A stretch of DNA of 64,000 nt. Source: DAOUVR01 sp034430535 (GTDB lineage Bacteria; Chloroflexota; Dehalococcoidia; E44-bin15). The stretch lies in contig CAYUCL010000001.1 of NCBI GenBank assembly GCA_964443325.1, positions 1-64,000 of the forward strand, written 5' to 3'. The notes under the pieces were generated by a model that worked only from the letters and a program-made list of their open reading frames with translations, searched no databases and was not told the origin of the DNA. Within the stretch, counting starts at the first letter, position 1, and the number at the start of each line of letters is the position of its first letter. Position numbers and translations under genes: made by a program. Below are positions 16,857 to 26,219 of the stretch, piece after piece.

Positions 16857-18008
16857 ATGGACTTCGAACTGACTGAAGAACAAAAGATGTTCCAAACAAT
16901 GGTACGCGGTTTTTGTGCCAAAGAAGTCGAACCATACGCTGCCGAATGGGATGAGACCGGGGAATTCCCATACGAAACTGTCAAGAAGATGGCCGATGCT
17001 GGACTCTACAGCGTTGGCTTTCCCGAAGAATATGGAGGAACCCTGGATGAGGTAGCATTTGTCATAGCCTGTGAGGAGATAGCCCGTGTTTCCGCTGGCT
17101 TAAGCGTGTCATATATATGCAGCCTTGGCTTGGGTATGTATCCCATTACTATGCACGGTACTGAGCAGCAAAAAAGTCACTACATTCCTCGCGTGACTAA
17201 GGGAGCCACGGTTGCCTTCGGCTTAACCGAGGCAATGGCTGGCAGTGATGTAGCCGCTTTGGAAACAAGGTACACCGAAGAAGGCGAATACTACCTTCTC
17301 ACCGGCAATAAGATTTTCATAAGCAATGGCGCTGAAGCTGATTTTGTTACCACCTTTGCCACCAAGGATAGATCGCTGGGATATCGAGGCATCAGCGCTT
17401 TTGTTGTAGACAAGGACACCCCCGGCTTCTCCGTAGGCAAGATAGAAAAAAAGATGGGGTTACACCCTGCTTCAGCGACAGAGCTGATTTTTGAGGATTG
17501 CAAAATACCCCGTGCCAATATGGTAGGCGAAGAGGGAAGGGGATTTAGAACGGCGCTGGAAGCCATAGATGCCAGCCGGGTAACCATAGCCGCCCAGGCC
17601 ATAGGTATAGCCGAGGCAGCTTTTGATGCCGCCGTCGCCTATGCTAAGGAAAGAAAGCAATTTGGTACGGAACTCGCTCAAATGCAAGCGATTCAGTGGA
17701 TGATAGCTGATATGGCCACGGACATCGATGCCGCTCGGCTACTGACATACAGGGTTGCCTGGCTAACACAGCAAGAAGGGCGTGCTCCTCTCAAGGAATC
17801 CGCTATGGCAAAACTCTTCGCCAGTGAGGCATCTCATCGGGTTTGCCACAAGGCGGTTCAGATTTTCGGTGGTTATGGCTATACCACAGATTTTGCCGTG
17901 GAACGGTACTATCGTGACCAGAGAATAACCGAACTTTATGAAGGGACCTCAGAAATGCAGAGGATGACGATTGCCCGCCAGGTATTAGGTGCTAGTAAGC
18001 ATACTTGA
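16857..18008 (+). CDS. Acyl-CoA dehydrogenase (second copy)
   Basis: 383 residues, starting MDFELTEEQKM. GGGAGG at 16843-16848 sets ATG 16857. It has FGLTEAMAGSDV, KIFISNG and the catalytic Glu in LYEGTSEMQRM. It is a paralogue of the enzyme at 12075-13232 but divergent enough to suggest a different acyl-chain preference. The promoter of the next operon overlaps its stop codon. Confidence 0.93.
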   Translation: MDFELTEEQKMFQTMVRGFCAKEVEPYAAEWDETGEFPYETVKKMADAGLYSVGFPEEYGGTLDEVAFVIACEEIARVSAGLSVSYICSLGLGMYPITMHGTEQQKSHYIPRVTKGATVAFGLTEAMAGSDVAALETRYTEEGEYYLLTGNKIFISNGAEADFVTTFATKDRSLGYRGISAFVVDKDTPGFSVGKIEKKMGLHPASATELIFEDCKIPRANMVGEEGRGFRTALEAIDASRVTIAAQAIGIAEAAFDAAVAYAKERKQFGTELAQMQAIQWMIADMATDIDAARLLTYRVAWLTQQEGRAPLKESAMAKLFASEASHRVCHKAVQIFGGYGYTTDFAVERYYRDQRITELYEGTSEMQRMTIARQVLGASKHT

Positions 18009-18033
18009 CAGAAAGCAACATTGTATTTATAAT
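18005..18033 (+). promoter_or_regulatory. Promoter of the DUF177-rpmF-fabD operon
   Basis: Perfect TTGACA (18005-18010) and perfect TATAAT (18028-18033) with a 17-bp spacer. The -35 box overlaps the stop codon of the acyl-CoA dehydrogenase. Confidence 0.8.
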
Positions 18034-18070
18034 AATCCATCTTTTAATAATATAATAATAAGAACTTAAG

Positions 18071-18538
18071 ATGATAATTGATGTATCGAAGCTTACCAGC
18101 GAGCCTATAGGTACAACTTGGCGTTATGGTTTCCGTGAGACTGGCGAATCGCCATTTTCCGGGGAGGTCACTCTCCTCCGCACTGATAAGGGGATCTTCG
18201 TTAGCGGCACCGTCGACACAATGTTCAAGGCTGTTTGCAGTAGGTGCCTCGTTCCCATGGAACAACCATTGACCCTTCACATCGAAGAAGAGTATTCATC
18301 CGATGCTGATGAGAGCGCTTTCACTATCAGTGGGGGCAAGGAGATCGACCTGAGCGAGGCGGTGCGCCAGTACTTGCTTCTTGCTATTCCTATGAAACCC
18401 CTTTGTCGGGAGGATTGCGCCGGGCTATGTCCCACCTGCGGGCATAACCTAAACCTCGGTCCATGCAATTGTCCACCAAGAGACATAGACCCCAGGCTTG
18501 CTAAGCTTGCGATGCTGGTTTCTGATAAAGAAGGATAG
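18071..18538 (+). CDS. DUF177/YceD family protein
   Basis: 155 residues. YceD proteins are linked to 23S rRNA/ribosome biogenesis and nearly always precede rpmF. Family signs are CSRCLVPMEQPL near residue 57 and the C-terminal Cys-rich DCAGLCPTCGHNLN. rpmF follows after 7 nt, as expected. Confidence 0.9.
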   Translation: MIIDVSKLTSEPIGTTWRYGFRETGESPFSGEVTLLRTDKGIFVSGTVDTMFKAVCSRCLVPMEQPLTLHIEEEYSSDADESAFTISGGKEIDLSEAVRQYLLLAIPMKPLCREDCAGLCPTCGHNLNLGPCNCPPRDIDPRLAKLAMLVSDKEG

Positions 18539-18545
18539 TATAGAT

Positions 18546-18737
18546 ATGGCAGTTCCTAAAAGGAAGACTACCAGGTCCCGTCGGGGAAACAGGCGCGCTC
18601 ACGACGCGGTGACTGTGCCTGCCATCGATTATTGCCCTCAATGTCATAGTCCCAAGCTTGCTCATCACGTTTGCCTTATCTGCGGAACTTACGCAGGTAG
18701 GCAAGCAATCGAAGTAAAATCAAAGAAGGGGGCATAG
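18546..18737 (+). CDS. rpmF: 50S ribosomal protein L32
   Basis: 63 residues. MAVPKRKTTRSRRGNRRAHD is the conserved basic N-terminus. CPQC and CLICG form the four-Cys zinc site of the zinc-binding L32 form. ATG 18546 gives the standard length. Confidence 0.97.
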   Translation: MAVPKRKTTRSRRGNRRAHDAVTVPAIDYCPQCHSPKLAHHVCLICGTYAGRQAIEVKSKKGA

Positions 18738-18757
18738 ACTAAACAAGGGGCGGCCGT

Positions 18758-19702
18758 TTGACTCAGACGAAGTGGCCTTCGACGCAGAACACAGCCTATG
18801 TCTTCCCCGGGCAGGGTTCCCAGTGGGTAGGCATGGGACGATACCTCTATGATGCCTTCCCCCAGGCCAGGATGGCGTTCGAGGAAGCGGACGATGCGCT
18901 GGACTTCTCCCTGTCCCGCCTTTGTTTTGAGGGTCCCGAAGAAGAGCTCTCTCAGACAATTAATGCTCAACCAGCCATCCTTACAGTGAGCGTTGCCTGC
19001 CTCAGGGCTGCTGCGGAGGCGAATGGAGGGCTAGTTAATCCTGCCTTCATGGCCGGGCATAGCCTGGGAGAGTATAGCGCATTGGTTGCCGCCAAAGTGC
19101 TTGACTTCGCCGATGCGGTCCGCCTCACCAGAGAGAGGGGAAGGTTGATGCATGAGGCGGGGCAAAGAACCCCAGGTGGCATGGCTGCTATCATCGGTCT
19201 CGATGAGATCTCTATGGAGGAGATATGCCAGGAGACCGGCGTCCAGATCGCTAACCTGAACTCTCCTGGTCAGGTCGTGTTCAGCGGACCCAAGGAGGCC
19301 ATCATCCGTGCCGTAGACCTGGCAACGGCGATGGGTGCACGCTACACCATACCCCTCAAGGTGAGTGGTGCTTTTCATTCCTCCTTGATGGAACCCGCTG
19401 TTGAGGGAATGGCTCAGGAGATCTCTCAGCTTAGCTTTGAAAACCCCAGCGTACCCATCGTGGTGAATTGTACCGCCCAGCCCACGATCACCGCCGATGA
19501 GATCAAAGAGGAGCTAATCAATCAGATCTCCAGTTGTGTTCAGTGGCAGAGGAGCGTGGAGTACATGGTGGGTGCCGGTGTGTCCACCTTCATTGAGGTA
19601 GGTCCCGGTAAGGTCTTGAGCGGGCTGATTAAAAGGATAGATAGGAATGCTCAGATCTTCAATATGGGGGATACCGGGTCTATCAGCCCTATAAAGTCTT
19701 AG
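18758..19702 (+). CDS. fabD: Malonyl-CoA:ACP transacylase
   Basis: Transfers malonyl from CoA to acyl carrier protein for fatty acid synthesis. 314 residues. N-terminal YVFPGQGSQWVGMG and the nucleophile motif GHSLGEY with Ser102 are present, and GAFHSSLM supplies the catalytic His. Translation seems to start at TTG 18758. It follows rpmF directly; plsX, often found here, is absent. Confidence 0.94.
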   Translation: MTQTKWPSTQNTAYVFPGQGSQWVGMGRYLYDAFPQARMAFEEADDALDFSLSRLCFEGPEEELSQTINAQPAILTVSVACLRAAAEANGGLVNPAFMAGHSLGEYSALVAAKVLDFADAVRLTRERGRLMHEAGQRTPGGMAAIIGLDEISMEEICQETGVQIANLNSPGQVVFSGPKEAIIRAVDLATAMGARYTIPLKVSGAFHSSLMEPAVEGMAQEISQLSFENPSVPIVVNCTAQPTITADEIKEELINQISSCVQWQRSVEYMVGAGVSTFIEVGPGKVLSGLIKRIDRNAQIFNMGDTGSISPIKS

Positions 19703-19910
19703 GTCCGATTGCTTTACGCTACATTCCCCGCCTTTTAGAACAAGCCTCTTTTTTCTTTGGTAAGAACCGCTACTTTCTCAGCAAAATATGATTTTCCTCA
19801 ATTTCATTGCGTGACTCATTCTTTTTGTTGCCATACTCGTCCCGAATAATATAGGCGCTCGTTCAAGTAGGGGCGTTCAATCCTTCTTAGAAGGACGCCC
19901 CTACATTCTT

Positions 19911-20057
19911 GTCATTGCGAGCGCGCCAGCGACGAAGCAATCTCGGGGAGGTAGCGAGGGGAGCAAGTCCTCCCTCCCCTGGCGGGAGGGAGTTAGAGGG
20001 AGGGGGAGCTCTACCCTCACCCTCACCCTCACCCTCACCCTTCAAGGGAGAGGGGAT
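19911..20057. repeat. Composite dispersed repeats between fabD and lexA
   Basis: The 634-bp space has no gene. It holds a GTAGGGGCGTTCAATCCTTC/GAAGGACGCCCCTAC hairpin (19868-19905), a TCATTGCGAGCG...GACGAAGCAATCTC element (19911-19945, cf. 31784-31853), a CCCTCCC/GGGAGGG element, and a CCCTCA microsatellite of about five units (20012-20042). Confidence 0.6.
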
Positions 20058-20273
20058 GAGATTCTTCGCCTTCGGCTCTAGGGAGCTGGCGGGGGCCTGG
20101 GGGTGCCCCCCAGTTATGTTTGTTCCCCCCTCTCCTTGTCGAATGATCCGACACTGACGGGAGGAGAGTCCTTCAGCGGAAGGAAGGGGGTAAGGTGATA
20201 CAACCCCGCACTCCCCAGGGCACGAAGGATGAATCGAGACTTGATAGTCGGGTTCTGATAAACCAACAGACTA

Positions 20274-20302
20274 TTGACAAACAAAGTATCCAGTGTTATC
20301 CT
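20274..20302 (+). promoter_or_regulatory. lexA promoter
   Basis: TTGACA (20274-20279), 17-bp spacer, TATCCT (20297-20302). The LexA box lies immediately downstream. Confidence 0.65.
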
Positions 20303-20307
20303 TATTA

Positions 20308-20319
20308 GAACAAAAGTTC
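20308..20319 (+). promoter_or_regulatory. LexA operator (SOS box) upstream of lexA
   Basis: GAAC-AAAA-GTTC, a perfect GAAC-N4-GTTC palindrome of the Gram-positive type, overlaps the predicted transcription start of lexA. This indicates autorepression. Confidence 0.8.
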
Positions 20320-20336
20320 GATAGAAGGGGTAGCAA

Positions 20337-20963
20337 ATGAAAGCACTTTCCGTCAAGCAGAGTCGCATTCTCGACTTCCTCCGCCGATTCCTCGATGACC
20401 GGGGCTATCCCCCTACAATTAGAGACATTGTTCGGGGATGTAGTATAAGCTCCACCTCTGTTGTTGAATACAACCTCAGGATTCTGGAGAGAGAGGGCCA
20501 TATCCGAAGAGACCGGGAGGTTTCCCGGGGCATCGGGCTGGGCGCCAAGCGCATACTGCGCGTGCCAGTTATCGGTACTATCGCTGCTGGCGAGCCGATT
20601 CCCGTGCCCACCCCGGAGACGTGGAGCGTGGAGGGCTCAGCGGAATCTCTGGAGCTCCCCGAGCAGTTCACCAAGTATAAAGAGGGGATCTACGCCCTTA
20701 AGGTGAAAGGGACATCGATGATCGATGCCCTTATCGTCGAAGGCGACCTGGTGCTGATGCAACAGGCAGCTACGGTAGAGAACGGGGAGATGGTCGCCGT
20801 TTGGCTCAAGCGAGAGCAGGAAGCAACTTTGAAGAGGTTCTATCTAGAGAACGGTAAGGTCCGCCTTCAGCCGGCCAATGAGAGTATGGCCCCAATCTAC
20901 GCCGACCCCAAGAACGTGGCAATCCAGGGCAAGGTCGTCGGCGTCATCAGAAAACTCGCATAG
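20337..20963 (+). CDS. lexA: SOS repressor LexA
   Basis: 208 residues. An N-terminal winged HTH (about 1-70, RGYPPTIRDIV) precedes the S24 peptidase-like domain. The self-cleavage site is A84-G85 in TIAAGEP. The catalytic dyad is S127 in KGTSMID and K166 in ATLKRF. AGAAGGGG lies upstream of ATG 20337. Together with its own SOS box this is a standard autoregulated LexA. Confidence 0.96.
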   Translation: MKALSVKQSRILDFLRRFLDDRGYPPTIRDIVRGCSISSTSVVEYNLRILEREGHIRRDREVSRGIGLGAKRILRVPVIGTIAAGEPIPVPTPETWSVEGSAESLELPEQFTKYKEGIYALKVKGTSMIDALIVEGDLVLMQQAATVENGEMVAVWLKREQEATLKRFYLENGKVRLQPANESMAPIYADPKNVAIQGKVVGVIRKLA

Positions 20964-21018
20964 AATCCACTCATAAAAAGGCTCGTTGCCAATAAGTGGG
21001 GGCCGACTTGTACCTCAG

Positions 21019-22047
21019 CTATCGCTGGGGCTCGATGATGACCTTGATACAGTTGTGCTCCGTTGGATGGGTGACTAGGTTGAAACCCAGGCCGATCTCA
21101 TCCAGGTTCAGACGGTGGGTGATCATGTCGCGCACCGGCACGCGGCGAGCGCGGATCAACTCCAGCGCCGTGGCCGAGTCCTCAGGGGGGCCGGCGTAGG
21201 TGCTGGTGATGGTAATTTCGCTGCGCCAGAACAGTTCGTTTACCGGAATGGGGATGGTAACGCCCTCCCTGGTGGCGGCGAAGATGAGGGCAGTGCCCCC
21301 ACGCTCCACCGATTGCAACGCCTGAGCCAGCCATGCCCCGCGGCATAGTATCACCAGGTCGGCCAATCGGCCGTCATTCACCTCACGCAGCCGAGCCGGC
21401 ACATCATCCTCTGAGTCTACTACAGCATCAGCACCAAAGCGCCGCGCCTGTTCCAGCCGATAGTTAATGGTATCCATCGCTATTACGCGCCCTGCCCCCA
21501 GCGCACGTGCCAATGCTACATGGAGCAAGCCGGTCATGCCGCTGCCGACGACGAATACGCTCTGGCCCGGTTGCATATGCGCTAGCCTTTGCCCGCGCAC
21601 CACGCAGGCCAGCGGCTCTGTGAACGCACCCTCTTCAAAAGATAACTCTTCGGGGAGCAGGAACACCCCGCGGTCAACGTTTATGGCGGGCACGCGAACG
21701 TACTCGGCGAAGCCACCGGGGTCGAAATTGGTGCTGCGCAGGGTATCACAGACGCTGTGATGTCCGCTGAGGCAGTAATGACAGGTGTTGCACGGGACAT
21801 GATGAGCCACGGTGACGCGGTCGCCCTCCTTGTACTTTTCCACTCCCTCCCCTACTTTGACAACCTCGCCGGCGATCTCGTGGCCCAGTACCAGCGGCGC
21901 CCTGTGGATGCGATACCATTCCATCACATCGCTGCCGCAGATACCGCTGGCAATGATCTTGACCAGAATCTCACCGCGACCGATCTGCGGCACAGGCATC
22001 TCTTCAACCCGCACATCCTGATTGTTGTACCACACTGCAACGCGCAT
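21019..22047 (-). CDS. Zinc-dependent alcohol dehydrogenase (MDR family)
   Basis: 342 residues of the medium-chain dehydrogenase/reductase type related to threonine/sorbitol dehydrogenases. The catalytic zinc region is ASGICGSDV and LGHEIAGEV. The structural zinc cysteines are in PCNTCHYCLSGHHSVC. The NAD(P)-binding glycine motif is VVGSGMTGLL. The substrate is not predictable. It is convergent with lexA; the exporter genes just upstream are on the same strand. Confidence 0.9.
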   Translation of the reverse strand: MRVAVWYNNQDVRVEEMPVPQIGRGEILVKIIASGICGSDVMEWYRIHRAPLVLGHEIAGEVVKVGEGVEKYKEGDRVTVAHHVPCNTCHYCLSGHHSVCDTLRSTNFDPGGFAEYVRVPAINVDRGVFLLPEELSFEEGAFTEPLACVVRGQRLAHMQPGQSVFVVGSGMTGLLHVALARALGAGRVIAMDTINYRLEQARRFGADAVVDSEDDVPARLREVNDGRLADLVILCRGAWLAQALQSVERGGTALIFAATREGVTIPIPVNELFWRSEITITSTYAGPPEDSATALELIRARRVPVRDMITHRLNLDEIGLGFNLVTHPTEHNCIKVIIEPQR

Positions 22048-22073
22048 ATCGCTTTCCCACCCCTATTATTGCC

Positions 22074-22802
22074 CTATTCAAACTTTCTGGCAAGCAGTTT
22101 CGTCGCTGGGAAGATGAAAAGGATGAAGAAGCCCACCAGCACCAAAACATCCACAAGAAACATGATGCTCGAAGTTGCCGAAAAAGAGTGCTTCAGTCCA
22201 TCAACAGTATAGGTAAGGGGTATTATATACGAAACATACTGTAAGGCGACCGGCATAGCTGAGACAGGGTAAACAACGCCACAAAGAAATATCATTATAA
22301 AGCGAGGCAAATTGAGCAAGGTTTGAGCTTCAAATACCTCCTTCACCAAAACACACAAAAGGGCACCGAGAGATGAGAATACCAGGAGCGATGGAATGAG
22401 AATAAGTATAAGATAGAGTATGTTGGGATGGAGTCCGAAAATTAGTACCGAACCCACCGTTACTATGGTTGCCATGATAAGTCCGAAAACAGTGCCTCCC
22501 AATACCTTCCCGAGAAGCACTGTGGGCAAACTGATAGGTGCCAATAGCAGTCTTTCCAGAGAGCCAAGCCGAAGCTCAAAATTGATGACCACAGCCTCTG
22601 CAGCGGTGGTGCTGAACAAAACTGTCATCGCAATGAGTCCAGGCACCAGCTCTTCAAAGCTGTGGGGACTTCTTAGATAGAATGCCAGAATCCAGGCGGT
22701 GGGAAAGACGATGCCCCAACTGACCGAAGGCGGCTTGAGGTAGTACGTCTTCATATCTTTTAAGACGATGTAGTAAATGCCTCGTAGGTTATCGCGCCAC
22801 AT
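22074..22802 (-). CDS. ABC-2 type transporter permease
   Basis: 242 residues with about six hydrophobic helices, typical of ABC-2 export permeases (LGSLERLLLAPIS; GVVYPVSAMP near the end). Its ATG directly abuts the stop codon of the ATPase gene at 22803, so the two form one exporter. The cargo is unknown. Confidence 0.88.
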   Translation of the reverse strand: MWRDNLRGIYYIVLKDMKTYYLKPPSVSWGIVFPTAWILAFYLRSPHSFEELVPGLIAMTVLFSTTAAEAVVINFELRLGSLERLLLAPISLPTVLLGKVLGGTVFGLIMATIVTVGSVLIFGLHPNILYLILILIPSLLVFSSLGALLCVLVKEVFEAQTLLNLPRFIMIFLCGVVYPVSAMPVALQYVSYIIPLTYTVDGLKHSFSATSSIMFLVDVLVLVGFFILFIFPATKLLARKFE

Positions 22803-23774
22803 CTACCTTCTGCCTTTCTCAATCGCCATTACGGCCGGGCTCAAACCGGTGATCTTGATAAAGGCATCTTCAAGACTGGGTTTAATACTGTTCACTGACT
22901 GTATTTCAATATCTCTGTCCCCAGCGAATCCGAACAACTTTCCATATATATCGGCAGGAATACCGCCATAAATCCTTACTTTATCACGGTCTACCGCTAC
23001 TATCTTAGCTCCATGAAGTCTATTAGATAGGTCTTCTATTAACCTGGATATCTCCCTATTAAAAGAGATTTCAATTACCGATTCCTCTTCCGCCGCAGCC
23101 TTCAGATTTTTAGGGGTATCGATCTTTACGATTCGCCCCTTAACCAGAATAGCAACACGGTCACACAGAAGGTCTGCCTCCTCCAGGTAGTGAGTTGTAA
23201 GGAAGATGGTTATCCCTTGCTGGCGGAGGTTGCCGATCAAATTGCGCAAAGAGCGAGCAGCCACCGCATCTAAACCAACTGTGGGCTCGTCCAGAAAGAG
23301 TATTTCAGGGTTGTGAATCAAGGCTGCAGCAATCGTCAAGGCACGCTTCATGCCACGGGAGAATGTACTAGAAGAGCTATCTTTCCGCTCATAAAGCCCG
23401 AAGTTCCTTAACAAGTCTTCTGCCCTTTTCCTGCGCTGAGCGCGGGGAACACCGTAGAGTTGTGCCATGTATAGCAGATTGCCAACGCCCGACAGCTCAT
23501 CATACAGGTTCGAAATCTCGGGGACGACCCCTATATGCTTCTTAGCCTGCACGATTTGTGAGTCGACATCGAAACCCAAAACGGAGGCTTTCCCATCCGT
23601 GGGTTTGGAAAGCCCGGTAAGCATCCTTATGGTAGTGGTTTTCCCCGCACCATTCGGACCGAGAAATCCAAAAACCTCGCCTTTCTCAACCTCAAAGCTG
23701 ATATGGTCAACGGCCAGAAGCTCCCCATAGTACTTAGTCAGGTTGAACGCTTCAACCGCAAACCCGTTTTCCAT
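22803..23774 (-). CDS. ABC transporter ATP-binding protein (ABC-2 exporter partner)
   Basis: 323 residues. Walker A is GPNGAGKTT (about 37-45), the signature region FSRGMKR replaces the usual LSGGxxQ, and Walker B is ILFLDEPTVGLD, followed by the switch His in TTHYLEEAD. A C-terminal ~90-residue extension is typical of drug/Nod-type exporters. It partners the permease at 22074-22802. Confidence 0.92.
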   Translation of the reverse strand: MENGFAVEAFNLTKYYGELLAVDHISFEVEKGEVFGFLGPNGAGKTTTIRMLTGLSKPTDGKASVLGFDVDSQIVQAKKHIGVVPEISNLYDELSGVGNLLYMAQLYGVPRAQRRKRAEDLLRNFGLYERKDSSSSTFSRGMKRALTIAAALIHNPEILFLDEPTVGLDAVAARSLRNLIGNLRQQGITIFLTTHYLEEADLLCDRVAILVKGRIVKIDTPKNLKAAAEEESVIEISFNREISRLIEDLSNRLHGAKIVAVDRDKVRIYGGIPADIYGKLFGFAGDRDIEIQSVNSIKPSLEDAFIKITGLSPAVMAIEKGRR

Positions 23775-23840
23775 CTTTTCTCCCTTGAAAAAATAGGCCT
23801 AAATCCATCCGCCCTCCTAATCTCGTAAAAGGCTACACTT

Positions 23841-24407
23841 CTACTTAACTGTGCTCCCTGTTAGCAAGAACTTCGCAAGATCTGACACCCAGTCGGCTAT
23901 CTTCGCATCAGGGACCGAATCGTAGTAAGGCATGTATGGCTTGATATCTATAATGGGAGTGCCATCAAAGGTATCCAGCCTCTTCACCCTGAGCACATTG
24001 TCCCTACGTTCCAGTAGCTCAACCGCTGTGACGCCGATAGGGTTGGGCCGCACTGGGCTGCGGGTGGCGAATACGCCCACCAGAGGGAACTCCTCTCTCC
24101 CACCGGGGTGGAACTTGGTCATGAACCGTTGGTACCAGGGAAGCGTCTCCGACTTCTTGCCAGTCCAGTAGTACACCAGAACGTGCGAGTACTCCTCAAT
24201 CCCGTCTAGACCCTCAGCCAGCCTCTTGTGTATGACGAGTTCAGACACCGTCTCTCCCCATGAGGCTGGATTCCGCCATTTCTGCCCCCTTCTTGCCAGT
24301 GGGCTGTCCTGAAGCGGCCTTTCTTGCGGCTCGATCTTATTTCTCACTCTCCCTATTGGTTTCACCTGTATTACATTTGAGCTTTCAGTACTCCTAGAGC
24401 GCGCCAT
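23841..24407 (-). CDS. TrmO/TsaA-like (YaeB) protein
   Basis: 188 residues. IGRVRNKIEP near the N-terminus, EYSHVLVYYW, RSPVRPNPIGVTAVELL and DGTPIIDIKPYMPYYDS match the TsaA beta-barrel family. Its characterised member TrmO methylates N6 of t6A37 in tRNA-Thr. The domain is also found in proteins of unknown specificity, so the function is probable, not certain. Confidence 0.82.
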   Translation of the reverse strand: MARSRSTESSNVIQVKPIGRVRNKIEPQERPLQDSPLARRGQKWRNPASWGETVSELVIHKRLAEGLDGIEEYSHVLVYYWTGKKSETLPWYQRFMTKFHPGGREEFPLVGVFATRSPVRPNPIGVTAVELLERRDNVLRVKRLDTFDGTPIIDIKPYMPYYDSVPDAKIADWVSDLAKFLLTGSTVK

Positions 24408-24470
24408 AATACCTCCTCTCGATACAAAAGGGCTGCCTGGCGATCAAGTATATTCTTATGCTGGACGCTT

Positions 24471-24806
24471 TCAGCCTGTTTTTTTTATTTCCTCGATGCG
24501 CTTTTCCACTGTCAACGTATCCGAGACGAGGTCGCGCAAATATCCGAGAACCTCAGGGTTTACGAAGTAATGAACCCGATAGCCCGTCCTTTGACCCTTG
24601 ACCAGCCCAATACTTCTGAGAACGCGCAGGTGCTGAGACACCGCTGACTGGCTGACTCCAAGACGCCACGCCAGAGCATTGACACACAACGCATGGGGGT
24701 CGCGTTGTCTGCAGAGCAACTTTAGCAGCTTCAGCCTAGTAGGGTCGGCAAGGGCGGCAAATAAAGCCGCCTGCTCCTCAACGTTTTCTATGGGGCTCTC
24801 TTCCAT
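24471..24806 (-). CDS. ArsR-family transcriptional regulator
   Basis: 111 residues. A winged HTH (about 15-90) has ALADPTRLKLLKLL and GVSQSAVSQHLRVLRSIGLV. No ELCVCDL-type metal site is seen; the equivalent stretch is HALCVNALA with a single Cys. A perfect palindrome overlaps its -10 box, so it is probably autoregulated. Neighbours include a ZIP metal transporter on the same strand, but that gene lies upstream and may be transcribed separately. Confidence 0.88.
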   Translation of the reverse strand: MEESPIENVEEQAALFAALADPTRLKLLKLLCRQRDPHALCVNALAWRLGVSQSAVSQHLRVLRSIGLVKGQRTGYRVHYFVNPEVLGYLRDLVSDTLTVEKRIEEIKKTG

Positions 24807-24823
24807 AGTTAGTATAAGTCTCC

Positions 24824-24862
24824 GCTAATATACTTATTAGCATATAAACAGGGCTTTGTCAA
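24824..24862 (-). promoter_or_regulatory. ArsR-gene promoter with palindromic operator
   Basis: Reading the minus strand: TTGACA (complement of 24857-24862), 17 bp, TAATAA (complement of 24834-24839). The perfect 7-bp inverted repeat GCTAATA-TACT-TATTAGC (24824-24841) overlaps the -10 box. Confidence 0.65.
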
Positions 24863-25029
24863 GAGGGCCATGCCCCTTCGGAGTAATGTTAGGGTACAAT
24901 GGAAAACATCACCTTGAGATGACTTAGGGCACGGACTGTTTATAGTCCGGCGGTTTACCTGAAAATATGCGGCAAATCCATCAACCCCTCATCCACAGCC
25001 TTATGTAGGATCATTCTCGTCTCAAAGAG

Positions 25030-25863
25030 CTATCTCAGCAGGAATAGGCTGACCGCCATAACCAGCATACCCGCTCCTATGCCTATGACTACAAGCTGAT
25101 GCTTGCCATATCGATGTGCCAGAGGTAGGAGTTCAACCAAGCTGATATAAACCATGATACCAGCCACGAAGGCAAGGAGGGTTGAGAGCACGGTTGGTGT
25201 TAGAAAGGGAAGTAGAATTGCATAGCCGATGAGTGCTCCTAGAGGCTCAGCCAGTCCAGATGAGAAGGAGTACAGGAAGGCTCGTCGCCTACTGCCGGTG
25301 GCATAGTATATGGGCACTGACACGGCCATGCCCTCCGGGATGTTATGGATGGCAATAGCAACAGCGACTGCTACTCCAAGAGTTACGTCCCCTGTAGCTG
25401 CACTGCTAAAGGTGACGAGTCCTTCAGGAAAATTGTGTATGGCGATTCCCACAGCGGTAAGAACGCCAGCCCGCATAAGGATCGAAGACTTGCCTGTGGT
25501 GTACAAGACAGACAATCCTTTTCCCTTTTCTTGCCTTGAATTGTCTTGGCCAGCAACTGAGGGCTGTGCCCTCTCACGTCGTTCCTCCTCGTATTCATGA
25601 GGAACAAGTATGTCTACTACGGCAATGAAGGCTATGCCAATGAAGAAGCCCAAATTGGCAGTGGCGAAGCCTACCTGGTCGATAGCAGTCTTGAGCAGTT
25701 CGGCGAACGAGATATAGATCATCACGCCGGCAGAGAAGCCCAGCATTACTGTCAGGTAGGAGTACTTCGGCGTGCGTATAAAGTAGGCAATGGCACTGCC
25801 TATCCCTGTTGACAGTCCTGCCAGAGTGGTCAGCAATAGCGCAAAGCCTACATCAACCTGCAT
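25030..25863 (-). CDS. ZIP-family metal transporter (ZupT-like)
   Basis: 277 residues with about eight membrane helices and a cytoplasmic loop near 95-125. The metal-binding helices carry HNFPEG and HNIPEG, the ZIP signatures. ZupT-type proteins import Zn, Fe, Mn or other divalent metals into the cytoplasm. Its position beside the ferrous-iron locus suggests iron or zinc. Confidence 0.9.
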   Translation of the reverse strand: MQVDVGFALLLTTLAGLSTGIGSAIAYFIRTPKYSYLTVMLGFSAGVMIYISFAELLKTAIDQVGFATANLGFFIGIAFIAVVDILVPHEYEEERRERAQPSVAGQDNSRQEKGKGLSVLYTTGKSSILMRAGVLTAVGIAIHNFPEGLVTFSSAATGDVTLGVAVAVAIAIHNIPEGMAVSVPIYYATGSRRRAFLYSFSSGLAEPLGALIGYAILLPFLTPTVLSTLLAFVAGIMVYISLVELLPLAHRYGKHQLVVIGIGAGMLVMAVSLFLLR

Positions 25864-25949
25864 AATACTGCTCAGTGACGGGAAGTCTGTTCCTGCGGTT
25901 TCCCCGTACGCCTACCTGCAATAAGCGTAGGGACGGACATCATCCGAGC

Positions 25950-26195
25950 CTAGACTACTAGCTCATACGCCTTGCCCAACAGAACGCCAACTTTTAATTG
26001 GGCGCAACTGAAACGGCCGGTGCAATGAGAGCAAGCCTCTGCAATAGGGCCAACTTCACGCAGTCGACCCTTACGTACAAGGAACTGGAGCATTCCATCC
26101 AAGGCTCTTCGCTCCACACCCAGACGCCGGCTCATCTCATTCAGGTCTAGCGGCCCTTTGGCCTCCCTAAGCTCCTCCAATATCCTCGAAAGCAT
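25950..26195 (-). CDS. feoC: FeoC-like winged-helix protein
   Basis: 81 residues. An N-terminal winged HTH (LDLNEMSRRLGVERRALDGMLQFLVRKGRL) is followed by CSHCTGRFSC, the Cys cluster typical of FeoC. It is the last gene of the feo locus. FeoC is thought to regulate or stabilise FeoB through an Fe-S cluster. Confidence 0.8.
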   Translation of the reverse strand: MLSRILEELREAKGPLDLNEMSRRLGVERRALDGMLQFLVRKGRLREVGPIAEACSHCTGRFSCAQLKVGVLLGKAYELVV

Positions 26196-26219
26196 CGCCT
26201 GACCTCTTCTCCAGATGTG

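Noticed and set aside
20012..20042. CRISPR-like regular repeat (CCCTCA units)
   Set aside because: The units are contiguous 6-mers without spacers; it is a microsatellite within a dispersed intergenic repeat.
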